This document shows positions 1-10,962 of a DNA stretch of 64,000 bases, piece by piece. Made by a program: the position numbers and the translations under genes. The stretch comes from Nematostella vectensis (Eukaryota; Cnidaria; Anthozoa; Actiniaria; Edwardsiidae), in the NCBI RefSeq assembly GCF_932526225.1, contig NC_064037.1, positions 12,320,203 through 12,384,202 of the forward strand, in the 5' to 3' direction. Position 1 is the first letter of the stretch. Each line of letters opens with the position of its first letter. The notes under the pieces are model-generated. The model did not search any database. It saw nothing but the letters and a program-made list of their open reading frames with translations, and was not told the origin of the DNA.

Positions 1-608
1 GTGAGTGCGAGGTCCCGAGAACTTTCCTAATATTTAAACCATGTGAATTTTGGTTCCGAGAAGTTCGGGAAAGATCAAAATCTATGAACCTATAAAGAGG
101 ATCATCCTTCACATGAATCTTTGTCGATGTTTGACGATATTTCAACACATTTAGATACCGCAAATTTTATAGGAATTAGCCAGCTTTTCAAATTTAAGGA
201 ATAAAACGTTTTCGGGTCCGAGAATTCCCGGGTGTTTCGAGAAACGAGCCCCAGAATTGCTCAGTGCGAGATTCTATATCACTGTGCCAAATTTAATAAA
301 TGTTCCATAAATTTGAACAATGCTGCACCATTTTCTTCCACAGTGTTGACTGCGACAGTGACAAAAAAAATTAAATGCTTTGTTCTCTTTTCTATACTAG
401 GCTCGATAGAATTGTTTTTGTTGTCTCAAAAAAGTTTAGACAAGGCTGGAACTGTTTTTATGTTCTAAGTAGCAAACAAGATAGTCTAGTTTTTAGCGCG
501 CACGTTCCCGTTCTCTGGTTCTTGCTATATTTTATTTTTTGTTTGGAGAAAAATGGTTGAAATGTATCAGACAAAGTGCATTCACGTCTAGGTCTTTTCC
601 GCTGTTTT
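1..608. other. Left-edge non-coding stretch
   Basis: No recognisable gene, RNA or repeat family. The short open frames here have no domain, no splice context and no similarity I recognise. Confidence 0.5.
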
Positions 609-760
609 CTGCTTGCAGGCGTTTACCCGGTGTTTTTTTTTTCGCTATGTTTTCTCGGTGTTTTTGCTATGCGCCGAGTCGTGGCCAAAAAAACACCGGG
701 GTAAACGCCCCAAAACTTAACGCATAGCGAAAAAAACACCGGGTAAACGCCTGCAAGCAG
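609..760. repeat. Foldback (palindromic) element, about 152 bp
   Basis: The left arm begins CTGCTTGCAGGCGTTTACCC at 609. Its reverse complement ends at 760 (...GCCTGCAAGCAG). The arms match for about 40 bases apart from T-run length, and a second nested copy of the GTTTACCCCGGTG segment lies in the loop around 690-710. This fits a small MITE or foldback element. No coding capacity. Confidence 0.75.
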
Positions 761-818
761 GCTATGCCAACTGTGGCCGGACAGGTTATTCCATATACAC
801 CTATATTAATATCAATAA

Positions 819-1148
819 CAGGCCCGTACCCAGGTTTTTTTTTTTTTTTTTTGGGGGGGGGGGGGGGAGGGGGGGTGCGAAATCCGAAAAAGTGGACCTA
901 ATTTTTCCTGGGGTGGGAGGAGGGGGAGGGAGTGAGTTCTCTGATAAAAATCTAACCACCTCTGAAAGAACGAAAAGGATTTTTTTATGCCTTTGCAGTA
1001 TCTCCACGGGACGTTTATTGTCGGATCTGGCTATACCAAGAGTGATCTAGCTTATGATTTTGAGTTTTGTCTAAATAAGCACGTCTATTGAGAACCAAAA
1101 GTGCCGTTGTGGGGGGGGGGGGGGGGGGGGGGGGCTACGTTCGGGCCT
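819..1148. mobile_element. MITE family A copy (G-run element), full length
   Basis: Begins CAGGCCCGTACCCAGG and ends ...CGTTCGGGCCT. Internal landmarks are a T-run then G-run, GTGCGAAATCCGAAAAAGTG, 'gagttctctgataaaaatct', 'atgcctttgcagtatctcca' and 'gtctattgagaacc', then a second G-run at 1111-1133. The same landmarks recur at 10.8, 15.1, 25.4 and 26.8 kb, so this is a dispersed non-autonomous DNA transposon family. No ORF. Confidence 0.8.
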
Positions 1149-1590
1149 AAATAAAGGTTGTCAGTGAGATCAGTGCGAACGGCGAATGGCCATTGCCAAA
1201 TGGCAGTTCTACGACCGAAAGGTGTTTATGGATAGCAGTTATTTGTAGAAATAAAGGTGATAAATAAACTCAAGCGATCTCAGAACCATATATTTCAATT
1301 ACATTTAAAGGATAGTCGTATGTTCTATTTATATTTTAATGAATTTGGAACAAATATTTTGGGATCCATGGGTCCTTTCGGTTGAAGAACTGCCATTTGT
1401 TAATGGCCATTTGCCACTTGCACTGTCAACTTTTTTTTAAAATAGGTGTATGACGACGTGAATTTGTTTAATGACACGCATAATCAACAGCTGCATAATC
1501 AAATTCATCACGCCATAATGGGTCGGTAGACGGATGTTGGACGAAGGATCCAAATTTTACCTTTTTCACATAATTTAGGTTTATCAATAT

Positions 1591-1737
1591 CAGGGCCGTA
1601 GCAGGAGGTGGAACACTGGGGGCATGTGTTTATTCAAAAAAATATATTTAAGAAAATGACCAGTAGGGGCGTGGCTGTGCTCCCAAATATTTTTTAAATG
1701 CTTCTGTACCGTGCCCCCCACAGTATTTCGAGGCCTG
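1591..1737. mobile_element. MITE family B copy, degraded
   Basis: Begins CAGGGCCGTAGCAGG and contains 'atgaccagtaggggcgtggc', shared with the better preserved copy at 28794-28984. The right end is eroded (...GAGGCCTG). CAGGG termini are typical of hAT-like elements. Confidence 0.6.
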
Positions 1738-2093
1738 TCACGCCTAAGTTATCAACTAAGTTATCAGGGCACTGAATATTCAGATATGGATATATCTTTG
1801 ATGTGATGCATAGTTTGGGGGATTTCTTGTAAGGACAGGAGGAGCACATGAAAAAATACCTTTGTGTTTAAAATTAATTCTACAAACTACATCAGGACCC
1901 TGCAAAATGCTTTTTTGTAGGTGAAAACAATCTGTTTGAAGCAAAACAACTAAAGGGTCTTATTTGTCTACACATAATATTTCCACTTGTGACCTCTTGC
2001 TTTAGCCTCCTGTGTAGAGGCGTATGCGTGAAATCTGGGCCTGAGTTAGAACTATTTCTCCCAGGTCTCTTTGCGGTCACACCACCTTTCACC

Positions 2094-2103
2094 GCCATCT
2101 TGG
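2094..2103. promoter_or_regulatory. YY1-like site just upstream of the COX5B start codon
   Basis: GCCATCTTGG lies about 30 bases before the ATG, matching the inverse of the YY1 core AAGATGGC. YY1 sites near the start site are known for mammalian COX5B. Function here is inferred from motif and position only. Confidence 0.4.
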
Positions 2104-2132
2104 CAAAGTGAACTCCTGTTACCTGAGTAAAA

Positions 2133-5100
2133 ATGGCGTCGTTATTGCTTCGCAGCGTTCGTTCTGCCACAGCCAGGCCTTGCTTAAGAATCCTCACATC
2201 AAGGACAAAGCCTGTTGCATTATCAAGGGCATTTGCTAGTGGTAAGAACATAACAAAAACTTACAAACTTTGAAAATGTTATCGGGGTGAATGTGACCCT
2301 CTCACGAGTGAAAAAGCCGGTTACGCATGCGACCTCTTTATAGTGCGTGATCAACATCGGAAGTTAGCTTCTTTAGCGATCAGTTATAACTACATTATTG
2401 TAGGGTGCTAAGTAATTATTCTGCTATCCCAAGAGAGTGTTAACAGCGTTTCTTTTACACCCAATGTTCTTAGTATTTTACTTCCCCTTCAAGTCGTGTA
2501 ATGGTGCACGTTTCAGAGTCACTTCGGAAGAGGATGCACGCTATTAACGGCCATAATATTCAACTCATGCTATCGAGCATATTAAGACCAAATTAAAATT
2601 TGAATGAATAGGGATACATTTTTTAGTTTATTTATTTGTGTTTCACTGTCGAATGCATGAAAATACAGTGAAAGTAACTTATTTTTATTAGAAATATTAT
2701 ACTTATTACTTGTATCGCAATGGTTATAAGTTAACTTATTTCCTATGTTATGGAGTTACACCTTAGACATCAAGTGATCTTAAGCATGGAACAGTTCTAA
2801 ATGTATTTTATAAAACAACCTCCCCCTTGATATTACCTCCCCAATCATCCATTTTGTTTGGTTTTGACACTTTTAACACCTTTTAATCAACAACCTCGGC
2901 TTCATATTTTAGTCCTTTTGGAGTATATTTTTACCCTGTTTCAAGTAATGAAAAAAATGTTATTTAAGATAGACAAACACTACCAAAATCATTGTGTGTG
3001 ACTAAATGAAATTTATTATGTGGTGCTAGATACGAAATTTGTATCAGCATTTTATTCACTGCCATTTTAACTTGGGTATTTTTTTTTAAACTGTATTTCA
3101 TTTCTTTAGATCCTAAGACAAGTATTGCTACAGACGAGGAGCAGGCAACTGGTCTAGAAAAAGCAGAATATGATGCTTTGGTTGCTGGTTATGAGGTACA
3201 GAAATACTACATCTATTACTTTATTAATTTATTATCATTGCTTTATAACTTTTAGTGCCATTGCCCACGGGGATTGTTCTTATTCAAGTAAAACTGTTGT
3301 TGGCTGAATTCATATTATATTCATATTATAATGTTCAAAACATCAATGATAACAAAAGTTTGGATGATCCAAAGTTTATGATATATATATTTTTTTCAGA
3401 AAATAGCAGCACTGTCTGGTTTTTAGCTTTTGTACATTACATTTTCTATTGTTGAAAGGACAAGTTACACCACAGTCACCCCATTATTATTTTTAAAAAG
3501 AAATAAATACTAGTTATTTTCACCTTCTTTATTGGATGCTGACTCATGATGAATTTACTATAAAAAAAACAGGATATACTTGCATACATCGATAGTACAA
3601 AAATCCAACATGTTTTCGTGAAAACGATTCACTCAAAGTGAGACATAAACACATCAGAGGTCAATTGGGCTTTTTGAGAAAATGCTGAGTCACCTGATGC
3701 TTAGTCATACATGACCTAGTTTTGACACATGTTGAGCTTAGACATGCATTTATGCCCCTTCTTTGTAAGGTTTTAAAATCAAGTTTGATGTATAAATAAC
3801 AGTAATATTGATAAAATACCTGATTCAGAGTTGACTAACTCTGCCATCAGTTTAAGAATACCAAATTATCAATGATTAACTGGCAAATTTCTGTCTATTG
3901 AGGCAGCCAAAAGCAAATAAATATAAAAAGTAATCGTAATAAATAGTTTCATGATGTAACCATAACAACCATCAGTGAACCACTTAATCATATGAAGCAG
4001 CCATTTTGAATTTACATACATGTATGCAACTGTTTCTGCTTTACTGATTTACTGTACCTTCATCAGTTCTACTTTGTCTCAACTTTTTCTGAGCCCTGCA
4101 ATACTTATTGTAGCTGTTGTTTTCCATAAAGAAACAGTCCACCATGTAGAATAAAGCTTTACTGCAGCCTAAAATGTTGTGACATTTATTATGGAAGGCT
4201 GATGATAAATATGTTTGTTAGTCATCCAGATAAAGGGCCATTGTTTAGATATCACAATGTGTTGTGCTTTGTGCTACTAGAGAACATGCACAGGATACTT
4301 GACAAGAATTTGGCAAAAAGAAATCTTTAGTATGGCTATGAAAATGACATGTTTTTATCCCGAGAGCAACTAGATTTTTCTAATTTGCAACCATTGCATT
4401 TGAGTTAGTTCAAAAATCGTTACTACTATAGTCACTCCTTCAAAAGCTTGTTTGACTTAATTCCTTTTATGCAACCAAAAGATGCATGTCACATATCAGG
4501 TTTTCCTAACTACCACAGGGAATCACGGGTGGCGCAATGTGTTAGCACGTCAGCGTATAGGGCCTCTCACCTTTGCTGAAACAGATTCAGTTCCTGGTCA
4601 ATTCATGGATAGTATCTTTCTGTTTCTCAGCCCTGAATTTCACTTGTAGAACAATTTCAAGACAGGACATTCCTAATACATATGTAATAGGATTTTAAAT
4701 GTGGGGCGCTTTTAACTGGGCTTCTGGAATACCCGCTTGTGCGGAAGCGCGTAATTTGGCTTTCTCGCGTACAAATTTCCACGTAATCCAGCGTAATTTG
4801 GCTAAATTTTGAAAGACAAAACATTTAAGTGCACATCTTACCTCTAATTCTCATTAAAAAAAAAACAGATATTCTTCGTAAGAGTGCTATATTTCAAACT
4901 GAATTTCGAAAACTAATAAAATGACTAGGCGTTCTTTGCTAAACCGCGAAGGCCTAGAGCTAATAATAAAATCCTTTTTTAATTGGCTGGTGGCTAGGAG
5001 CCAATGAAAACTCGCCTAAGATATTTTCGGTCAAAAATAAACCTTTTCAAGTTATTTCGTGCTTTCCTTCGGTACAAAATGTAATTTAGCGCGTAATTGA

Positions 5101-6073
5101 GTAAAGAAACCCCCAAATTTTTTATTTATAAAGAAAAATGTATTGCAAAATCCATCCAGCGCGAAATGATTGATTTTCCACGTAATTTAGCATAGAATCC
5201 CGCATAATTTTGAGGTTTTTTCCGCATAATTCCAGAATCCCTGTTTTAATCATCTTGTCATGCTAGGCCTATAGAAATATGTGAAAAATGTTTTTTATCA
5301 GTTCTGTGGTATAGCTAAAGCTGCTTGCATGTCCGCTGAACTTATCTGGGCATATTCTTTTCTATTGTTTAGGATCCTTTCCGGCTAAAGATGGCAAACG
5401 GACCACCTGGTACCAAAGACAACCCAACTATTGTGCCATCAGGTTATGAAGAGCGTATTGTCGGATGCGTGTGTAAGTGTTTTTTCCTGCCCATGATTTA
5501 TTTGTTGTTTTAAAGTGATGATTTGCGCAACATGGTAAGAGCTAGTCTGTAAAGGAATGTAAAAGGTGTTAATGTTATATTATTTAAGCTCGGTTTTCTA
5601 TTGGATGATAGTTTGAAATTCTATAGAAAAGCAATGAAGACATTCGTTTTCAGTAAATCACTTTTGAAGATTGAATTTAGCATTAAAAACATTTCTTGGT
5701 CAAATTTTCATTATTAAAAATGCCTTAGTTCTCTCTCAATCTTATTGGCTGAAAAGTATTTGTTGATATGTTTTCCTGTAAAAGAGGTAAAAGAAATTTC
5801 CTTTAGCTACTGAATGTTTTCCGCTATGTTTCAATGTAAGAAGTTTAAAAAGACTTTAAGCCAAATATAATTGAAAATTTTATTAATAATCTTATTAATA
5901 CATGTCAATATTATATGTCTGTTTGGTAACTCATTATCTTGTGACACTATTTAGGTGAAGAAGATGCGACGATGATCAGATGGATGCTGCTCAAGGCTGG
6001 CCCCCCCCAGAGATGTGATTGCGGCAACTACTTTCAACTTAAGGATGCAGTGCCAGTTGATGTTAAAATCTAA
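2133..6073 (+). CDS. COX5B: Cytochrome c oxidase subunit 5B, mitochondrial (4 exons)
   Basis: Nuclear-encoded zinc-binding subunit of respiratory complex IV, on the matrix side of the inner mitochondrial membrane. Exons 2133-2241, 3110-3195, 5373-5472 and 5955-6073 join in phase (109+86+100+119 = 414 nt) into 137 residues ending in TAA. All introns are GT-AG. Residues 1-36 are Arg/Ser/Ala/Leu-rich without acids (MASLLLRSVRSATARPCLR...), a mitochondrial targeting peptide. The mature part carries the family signatures DPF...GPPGTKDNP, ERIVGCVCEED and QRCDCGNYFQL. The metal-binding cysteines are therefore a CVC pair and a CDC pair, where human has CPRC for the second pair. Length is close to the usual ~130 residues. 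An AATAAA follows at 6246. Intron 2 (3196-5372) holds a degraded SINE and a MITE. The start is the first ATG of a good targeting peptide. Confidence 0.95.
4524..4625 (+). mobile_element. Degraded tRNA-derived SINE head in COX5B intron 2
   Basis: The segment 'cgggtggcgcaatgtgttag' matches a Pol III A-box region and 'gattcagttcctggtc' a decayed B box. 'ggcctctcacc' matches the tRNA-Glu-like anticodon region of the clearer minus-strand copy near 24.4 kb. The tail beyond ~4625 is too diverged to bound. Confidence 0.5.
4716..5243. mobile_element. MITE family C copy (inverted relative to 37.5-kb copy), degraded
   Basis: Ends CTGGGCTTCTGGAAT... and ...ATTCCAGAATCCCTG form imperfect terminal inverted repeats. 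The interior ('aattggctggtggctaggag', 'ttcgtgctttccttcggtac') matches the element at 37547-38118 in reverse orientation. No ORF. Confidence 0.75.
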
Positions 6074-6245
6074 GACTAGTTTCTTGCATCTTCAAACTCC
6101 TGTAATTTCTCAACTGTAATCTAAAGTTATCTTGTGGAATTTAATAATATAAGCTGTTTCAATTCAAGCCAAACAGCTTTACAGCATATAAAGTTGTAAC
6201 TATTACCACATGACAGTTAAGGATCTGACCAATTTTTATGGTGTG

Positions 6246-6251
6246 AATAAA
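6246..6251 (+). terminator. Polyadenylation signal for COX5B
   Basis: AATAAA lies 173 bases after the COX5B stop, a normal 3' UTR length. Usage is inferred from position only. Confidence 0.5.
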
Positions 6252-7347
6252 TGTTACATAAATACTTGTGAGTTTTTTTCCATTTGTAGAAATAAGCATT
6301 AGCAAAATTTCAATCATGTTTTTGTGCATGTTGGAAATAGAGCCTATTATAAACCCAGAGTAGATAAAAATCATTTGGGGATGGTTATAGTTTTCTTGGT
6401 ACCTTATCAAGATGATAAAGTAAATGGTAATTAACAGAAATACCAGACAACAAAAGGGTCAGTGGAACTTGGACAGAAATCTTGTGAAATCTGGTAAAAT
6501 GTGTTAAATATGTGAGGAAACCCAAGAGAACCAATTTGGGTGAATACAGATAATGTATGAACAGGCCTTTAACCAGAATCAAAATTTTACCGAGGCAAAG
6601 CTAGTCAAAGGATGATAAATCCAACAAAAGCAGGTGTTTTATCGTAATTTTCAATTGTGAAACACTAAACATCAAATTTTTACCGAGGCGAAGGCCTCAT
6701 GCTGGATACAGCCCTAATGAACATTCTCACAAAATGTGTTGAGGTCCAAAATCTTGTGACACCTGCCTATAAATGTGGGTGAGTTGAGGCGACATTTGAA
6801 TGTCTCAACCCAAATATGTTTTAAAATCACCTGAGAACTTTAAAAATGTTAGAATTAATAGCAGACTTGATGCACACTAATTGATCATTCATGTGAAAGC
6901 AAAATAATAAAATGCAACTTCTGATCAGGACAAATAAGCTTAAAATATATAGTATACCCTGCTTTAGACAAGAGAGCCTAAAATATATACCCTTTCTATC
7001 TAGGACAGAGAAGGTTGAAAGCCTTACCCTATCTAGGAGCACATGCCCAGGGAAGAGCCCCTCCCAAGGGCACACAACGAGCCCCCTTCCCGAAACACGT
7101 TAAAATCGTTTGAATATGACAGATCCGTTTATTGCCCTTGCCCTCCATACCTATCAACCCAAAAAAACTCAAGGCTTGAGAATATTTTGGGGGAGGGGTG
7201 GGGTATATTTATGTTTTAGAGGAGGGGTGGGATAAACCCTCACAGGGGACTCGGGAACAGCTAAATGGCTTTTCTAAAAGTGGCCCACTGGCTCGGGATA
7301 CCTTATTCAGCCATGTTGCTTGAACGCCTGGTTCTTTTTGACGCAAA
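6252..7347. other. Intergenic stretch between COX5B and the small membrane protein gene
   Basis: No gene. 'ccgaggc(a/g)aagg' occurs twice near 6590 and 6680. 'aaaatcttgtgacacctgcc' at ~6750 resembles the right part of the foldback at 35067-35246, suggesting an old MITE remnant. Confidence 0.4.
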
Positions 7348-10214
7348 ATGGCAGCGTTATCCCTGTGGTCGTCCTGTCTGTTTTTGGTGCTTTTGCTGTT
7401 AGCACAAGGTAGTAATGCACAGAACGCTGGAACCAAGACAAAAGTAGGCTTACCTCAACTTGGTGAGTGATAATAAACAAATATTCAGAGCATTTTCCAT
7501 GGTACACGAAGCCCTGTTATTGTTATTAAATTCAAACAAGCTGAAGGCAAAGCTAGTAAATATTACCATACTTCAATCCAGGGGACGGAATAACCCATCT
7601 CATTTCATGCATACAAGTTACTTTTATGCCATGAATAAGTCTTTGTGTTTTAGTTGTGACGTTTACGTTTAATGCATTACTCCACAAAGGCATAACCATA
7701 ATGTGAAGGAAAAAATGACTTTGATGACATGAAATATGAAATATTTAGCTGAAACATATAGAAGCAAATTCAGTGGACCCAATTGCAAGCTTGATATGTG
7801 AGCCTGCCATCAGATAATAACAACCTAGACTAGGCATCGTAAGTGTATGGATTTTAAAAAGGGGGATCACTGATCTCTTTAGGTGTTGTCTCTTTTAAAT
7901 AATTTGACCAAGTGACAAATCAGGTTCAATGAGGCCCGGTTTGGGGGCAGTTATTTGGCATGCACAATCCAGGTGTCCAGAATACATATAAAGCCATGTG
8001 TTATCTATGCAATGCAAACCTGTATACACCCTATATACCCTTTTTCATGGTTTCCGCTATATAATATTTATAAAGTGCTTATGTTCCATATTTAAAATTA
8101 TTAACAAAACAGCCTGATGCTATTGTCAACATCAACATCCTTGCTAATGTCTGATTTGCTGTCTTCCTTTCTCTCTTTTTTTCTTTCTCGTGCGTTGCTT
8201 TTCTCAAGAGGAGAAGAACGAAGAACCTTTTTACTTTTTCTGCGTCATATATAGCATCAGCCTTTATCAGGTTGACAACCTGGATTTAGTTGCACCTTTG
8301 GGAAATTAAGTGCCTTCACTTTTTCTGAATTAATATTTTTAGCAAATTCTTTCCCCTCTACTTTCTGACCAGCTTGCAGCTAATCTCTTGCTCGCGTTCC
8401 TTTGACATTGTCCTTTTCGTTCCTTCCTTTGCTCCTTCTTTCTTTGGTTTTCTCGAGGTGCGGGGAGGGGTGCACCAAAAATATTGCGAAAGCATAAGGG
8501 GGGGGGGGGGGGGGGCATTGAAAATTTTGTTCCTCCTGAAGGGTGGGGGGCAACTAATTTTTTCCCTTACTTTTATCAAAATCCTCACGAAACCCCTAAG
8601 GATAATAAATGAATTCCCTTATAGATTTATGATATCTAATTTGCTTATTCTTTATTGTTTTGTCTGCAAATAGCTCATCTATGAACTTGAAGTAGACTTT
8701 CTGTCATTGGGGAGGGGGGGGGGGGGTGAATCCCCTACACACCCACCTGGGTACGGGCCTGAATTACAGTGTTTTGTCTCTTAGCAGCCACCTTTGGGAC
8801 TTAGGCAATCAGCAGCTTAATGGGGGCATTTAAATCCAGGGGGGTACTCTCCTGTACTCTCAGGTACTCTCCCAGTTTTTTAAATAAATTCTCAAGTAAA
8901 ATATTGTCAAGCCTTTCCATCAAGAGACTTTTAAGGTTCTGGAGGTATGTACTCATATACCCAAACAGGGACTTAGTCCCTCCCTTTATATACATCATGA
9001 TGTACAAAATCACACAGGAATGCACGGCTGATGTTAGGTATAAGTGCTACTATAAATGTCATATATGAACATGATCTTTTAATACAGGGCTGATATACAA
9101 GCTCCTGTAATACAGGGCTGATGTTTAATCTCTTTTGTACACAAGATCTTATAATACAGGGCTGATGGTTGGTGTAAAGGCCACTGTCTAATTTGTCATG
9201 ATCTTAGGGAAGGGTCATTATTTAACAGGGGGGGACTGCTATGTTTGGGGAGAGGGTTACGACTTTTTGAGCGTCGATTTTTGGGAGGGCCTCAAATTTT
9301 CCCACAGGGCTTAGAGGAGGGCTTTTTTTTAAACAAATATTCTTAAAGTCTTGAATTTCAAGTTTCAGAAAAATGGGCTCAAAATGACACTTCTCCTGGC
9401 TTGGTGTTGTTTTAGGTCATCTCTTCTGCCCCTTTGTGAGCATGCTAAAGTCAGTGCCCCACCCCCCTTCAAACACAACCATTTGCATGCAGAGAGAGGG
9501 TGGTGCCTGTCTCTTCACAATTTGAATTGAAACAGCGACATTCAGGCCATGTTTTCGTTAACAAATATAAAGTGCCCAATCCCCTTTTTGTGTTTGTACT
9601 GCACAGATTGCTCGTTATTACAGTTATGTGGGCATTTGTGGGCAATTCTTTGTACAGTTGTGGGTTTATTACATTTGTCGGTGTTTATTACATTTGTGGG
9701 CTCTGCACTCATATAATACAGTTATATAATTTTCTGGTGGTCCTGGAAGAATGTGCTATGCACACAGCATCTCACAACTAGAGTACAATTTCAATAAACT
9801 AACCAATACGTTTTTTATTTAGCATTCTTTGGTTCTGAGGTGGGCCTTTATTTTTGGTTGCCTTTTTGGGGGAGGGTCACCATTTTTGTGCTTTTGAAGG
9901 GGGGAGGGTCGAAATTTTTGAACCAGAAAAAAATTTCAACTTAGCAGCCCTCCCCCACCTTCCCCGATAAATACTGATCTTTCCCTTATATAACAGGGCT
10001 GATGTTTCATGTAAAGTCACTATCTATGTCATGATCTCATAATACCTGGCTGATAGTGCTACTATTAATGTCTTTTATAACATAATTATATAATACAGGA
10101 CTGACTGTTGGTATAAGTGCTACTCTTCTGGTCCTGCTTGTGGCTTTGGCAGTATTCATTTACAAACCAAAACGAAGATCAAGGACGCAGCACAGCACAA
10201 CCGCACCCTTATAA
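7348..10214 (+). CDS. Small type I single-pass membrane protein, 76 aa (2 exons)
   Basis: Not recognised as a named family. Exon 1 (7348-7462) ends at a GTGAGT donor in phase 1. Exon 2 (10099-10214) starts after TAATACAG and restores the frame, giving 231 nt. Residues 1-24 form a signal peptide (MAALSLWSSCLFLVLLLLAQ then GSNA; likely cleavage after Ala24). Residues 25-39 are a short ectodomain, 40-60 a transmembrane helix (LTVGISATLLVLLVALAVFI then Y), and 61-76 a basic cytoplasmic tail starting KPKRR. The order signal peptide, short loop, helix, basic stop-transfer is coherent and the splice phases agree, which supports a real gene. The intron contains degraded copies of the exon 2 acceptor and an inserted repeat. 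A further exon could exist in the intron. ATTAAA at 10408 could serve as poly(A) signal. Confidence 0.6.
8462..8761. mobile_element. Probable MITE with G-runs, right end defined
   Basis: The right terminus is CCTGGGTACGGGCCTG at 8746-8761, the same terminal sequence as family A, with G-runs at ~8500 and ~8712. The interior does not match family A, so this is a related but distinct element or a composite. The left end is uncertain. Confidence 0.45.
9011..10062 (+). repeat. Degraded copies of the exon 2 acceptor of the small membrane protein gene
   Basis: '(a)atacagggctgatg' or close variants occur at ~9018, 9081, 9109, 9152, 9991 and 10041. Several are followed by 'gtgctact' and 'atgtcatgatctt', as in the true acceptor and exon start at 10091-10125. 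AG dinucleotides sit at 9087, 9115, 9159 and 9996; the 10041 copy has lost the AG. Copies are interrupted by an insertion at 9206-9986. Confidence 0.6.
9206..9986. mobile_element. Inserted element with imperfect ~28-bp terminal inverted repeats
   Basis: The left end AGGGAAGGGTCATTATTTAA and the inverted right end AGGGAAAGATCAGTATTTAT match in most positions. The interior holds G-rich 'gggagggtc' segments and no intact ORF. It splits the row of acceptor-like copies. Confidence 0.45.
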
Positions 10215-10797
10215 CCAGATGTGTGTAGACCATCTGTGCTTGGTAACCCAGTGGTCTTGGGAAGCATTCATGAGTCCCTACCTAAAAGAAGAAATCCGGA
10301 TCCTTAAAGCATGAAGACCTTTCCACATATCATTATAGATACTACAAACAATTTATATCAAGAAATGCTTCAAAGAAATTTTAAAGATTTTTACATTTTA
10401 AACGGAAATTAAAACATATAAATTATTTGTAAATACAACACCAATTATATGAAATAATGTCAAAGTAGAGATGTACTATTTGGAACAATTGATGCATGTG
10501 GTACTAAAAATATACAACATGTTGTGGCCATAGGTCTCAGGTCCCAGGGACTATTGTGACCCACCATAGAAAGTCTGTGTCACCTGCTATGTTCTAACAA
10601 CATACCAAAGTATATTTTTATTGAATTTGGTAGATGAAGAGTAATATTTTGTTTTTCGGTGGTATGGTCCGAAAGTCCACTTTCATTTTACATTTTAAAA
10701 AAAATAGGAAAACTATTAAGTATAAGCGAATTAGATGAAAAAGGAATTCTTAATCGCCCTGGTATGTCATAAGTCAGTATGTTAAACTTTTTTGTAG

Positions 10798-10957
10798 CCA
10801 AATCTAAAAATGAACTTGATGTGGAGATACTGCAATGGCACAAAAAAAACCCTTTTTGTTCTTTCGGGGTGGTCAAATTTTAATCAGAAACCGGATTTAT
10901 TGGGGGGGAATGTAGAAACACCCCTCCCCCTACCAAAAACCTAGACCCGCCTCTACT
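10798..10957. mobile_element. Partial, degraded MITE family A copy
   Basis: 'gtggagatactgcaatggca', 'cggggtggtcaaattttaat' and the terminal 'aaacctagacccgcctc' correspond to the 15.1-kb copy in the same orientation. It abuts the 3' end of the GPCR gene. Confidence 0.55.
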
Positions 10958-10962
10958 CACTG

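Noticed and set aside
1892-2251. 119-codon minus-strand ORF
   Set aside because: Antisense to COX5B exon 1 and its 5' UTR; no domain.
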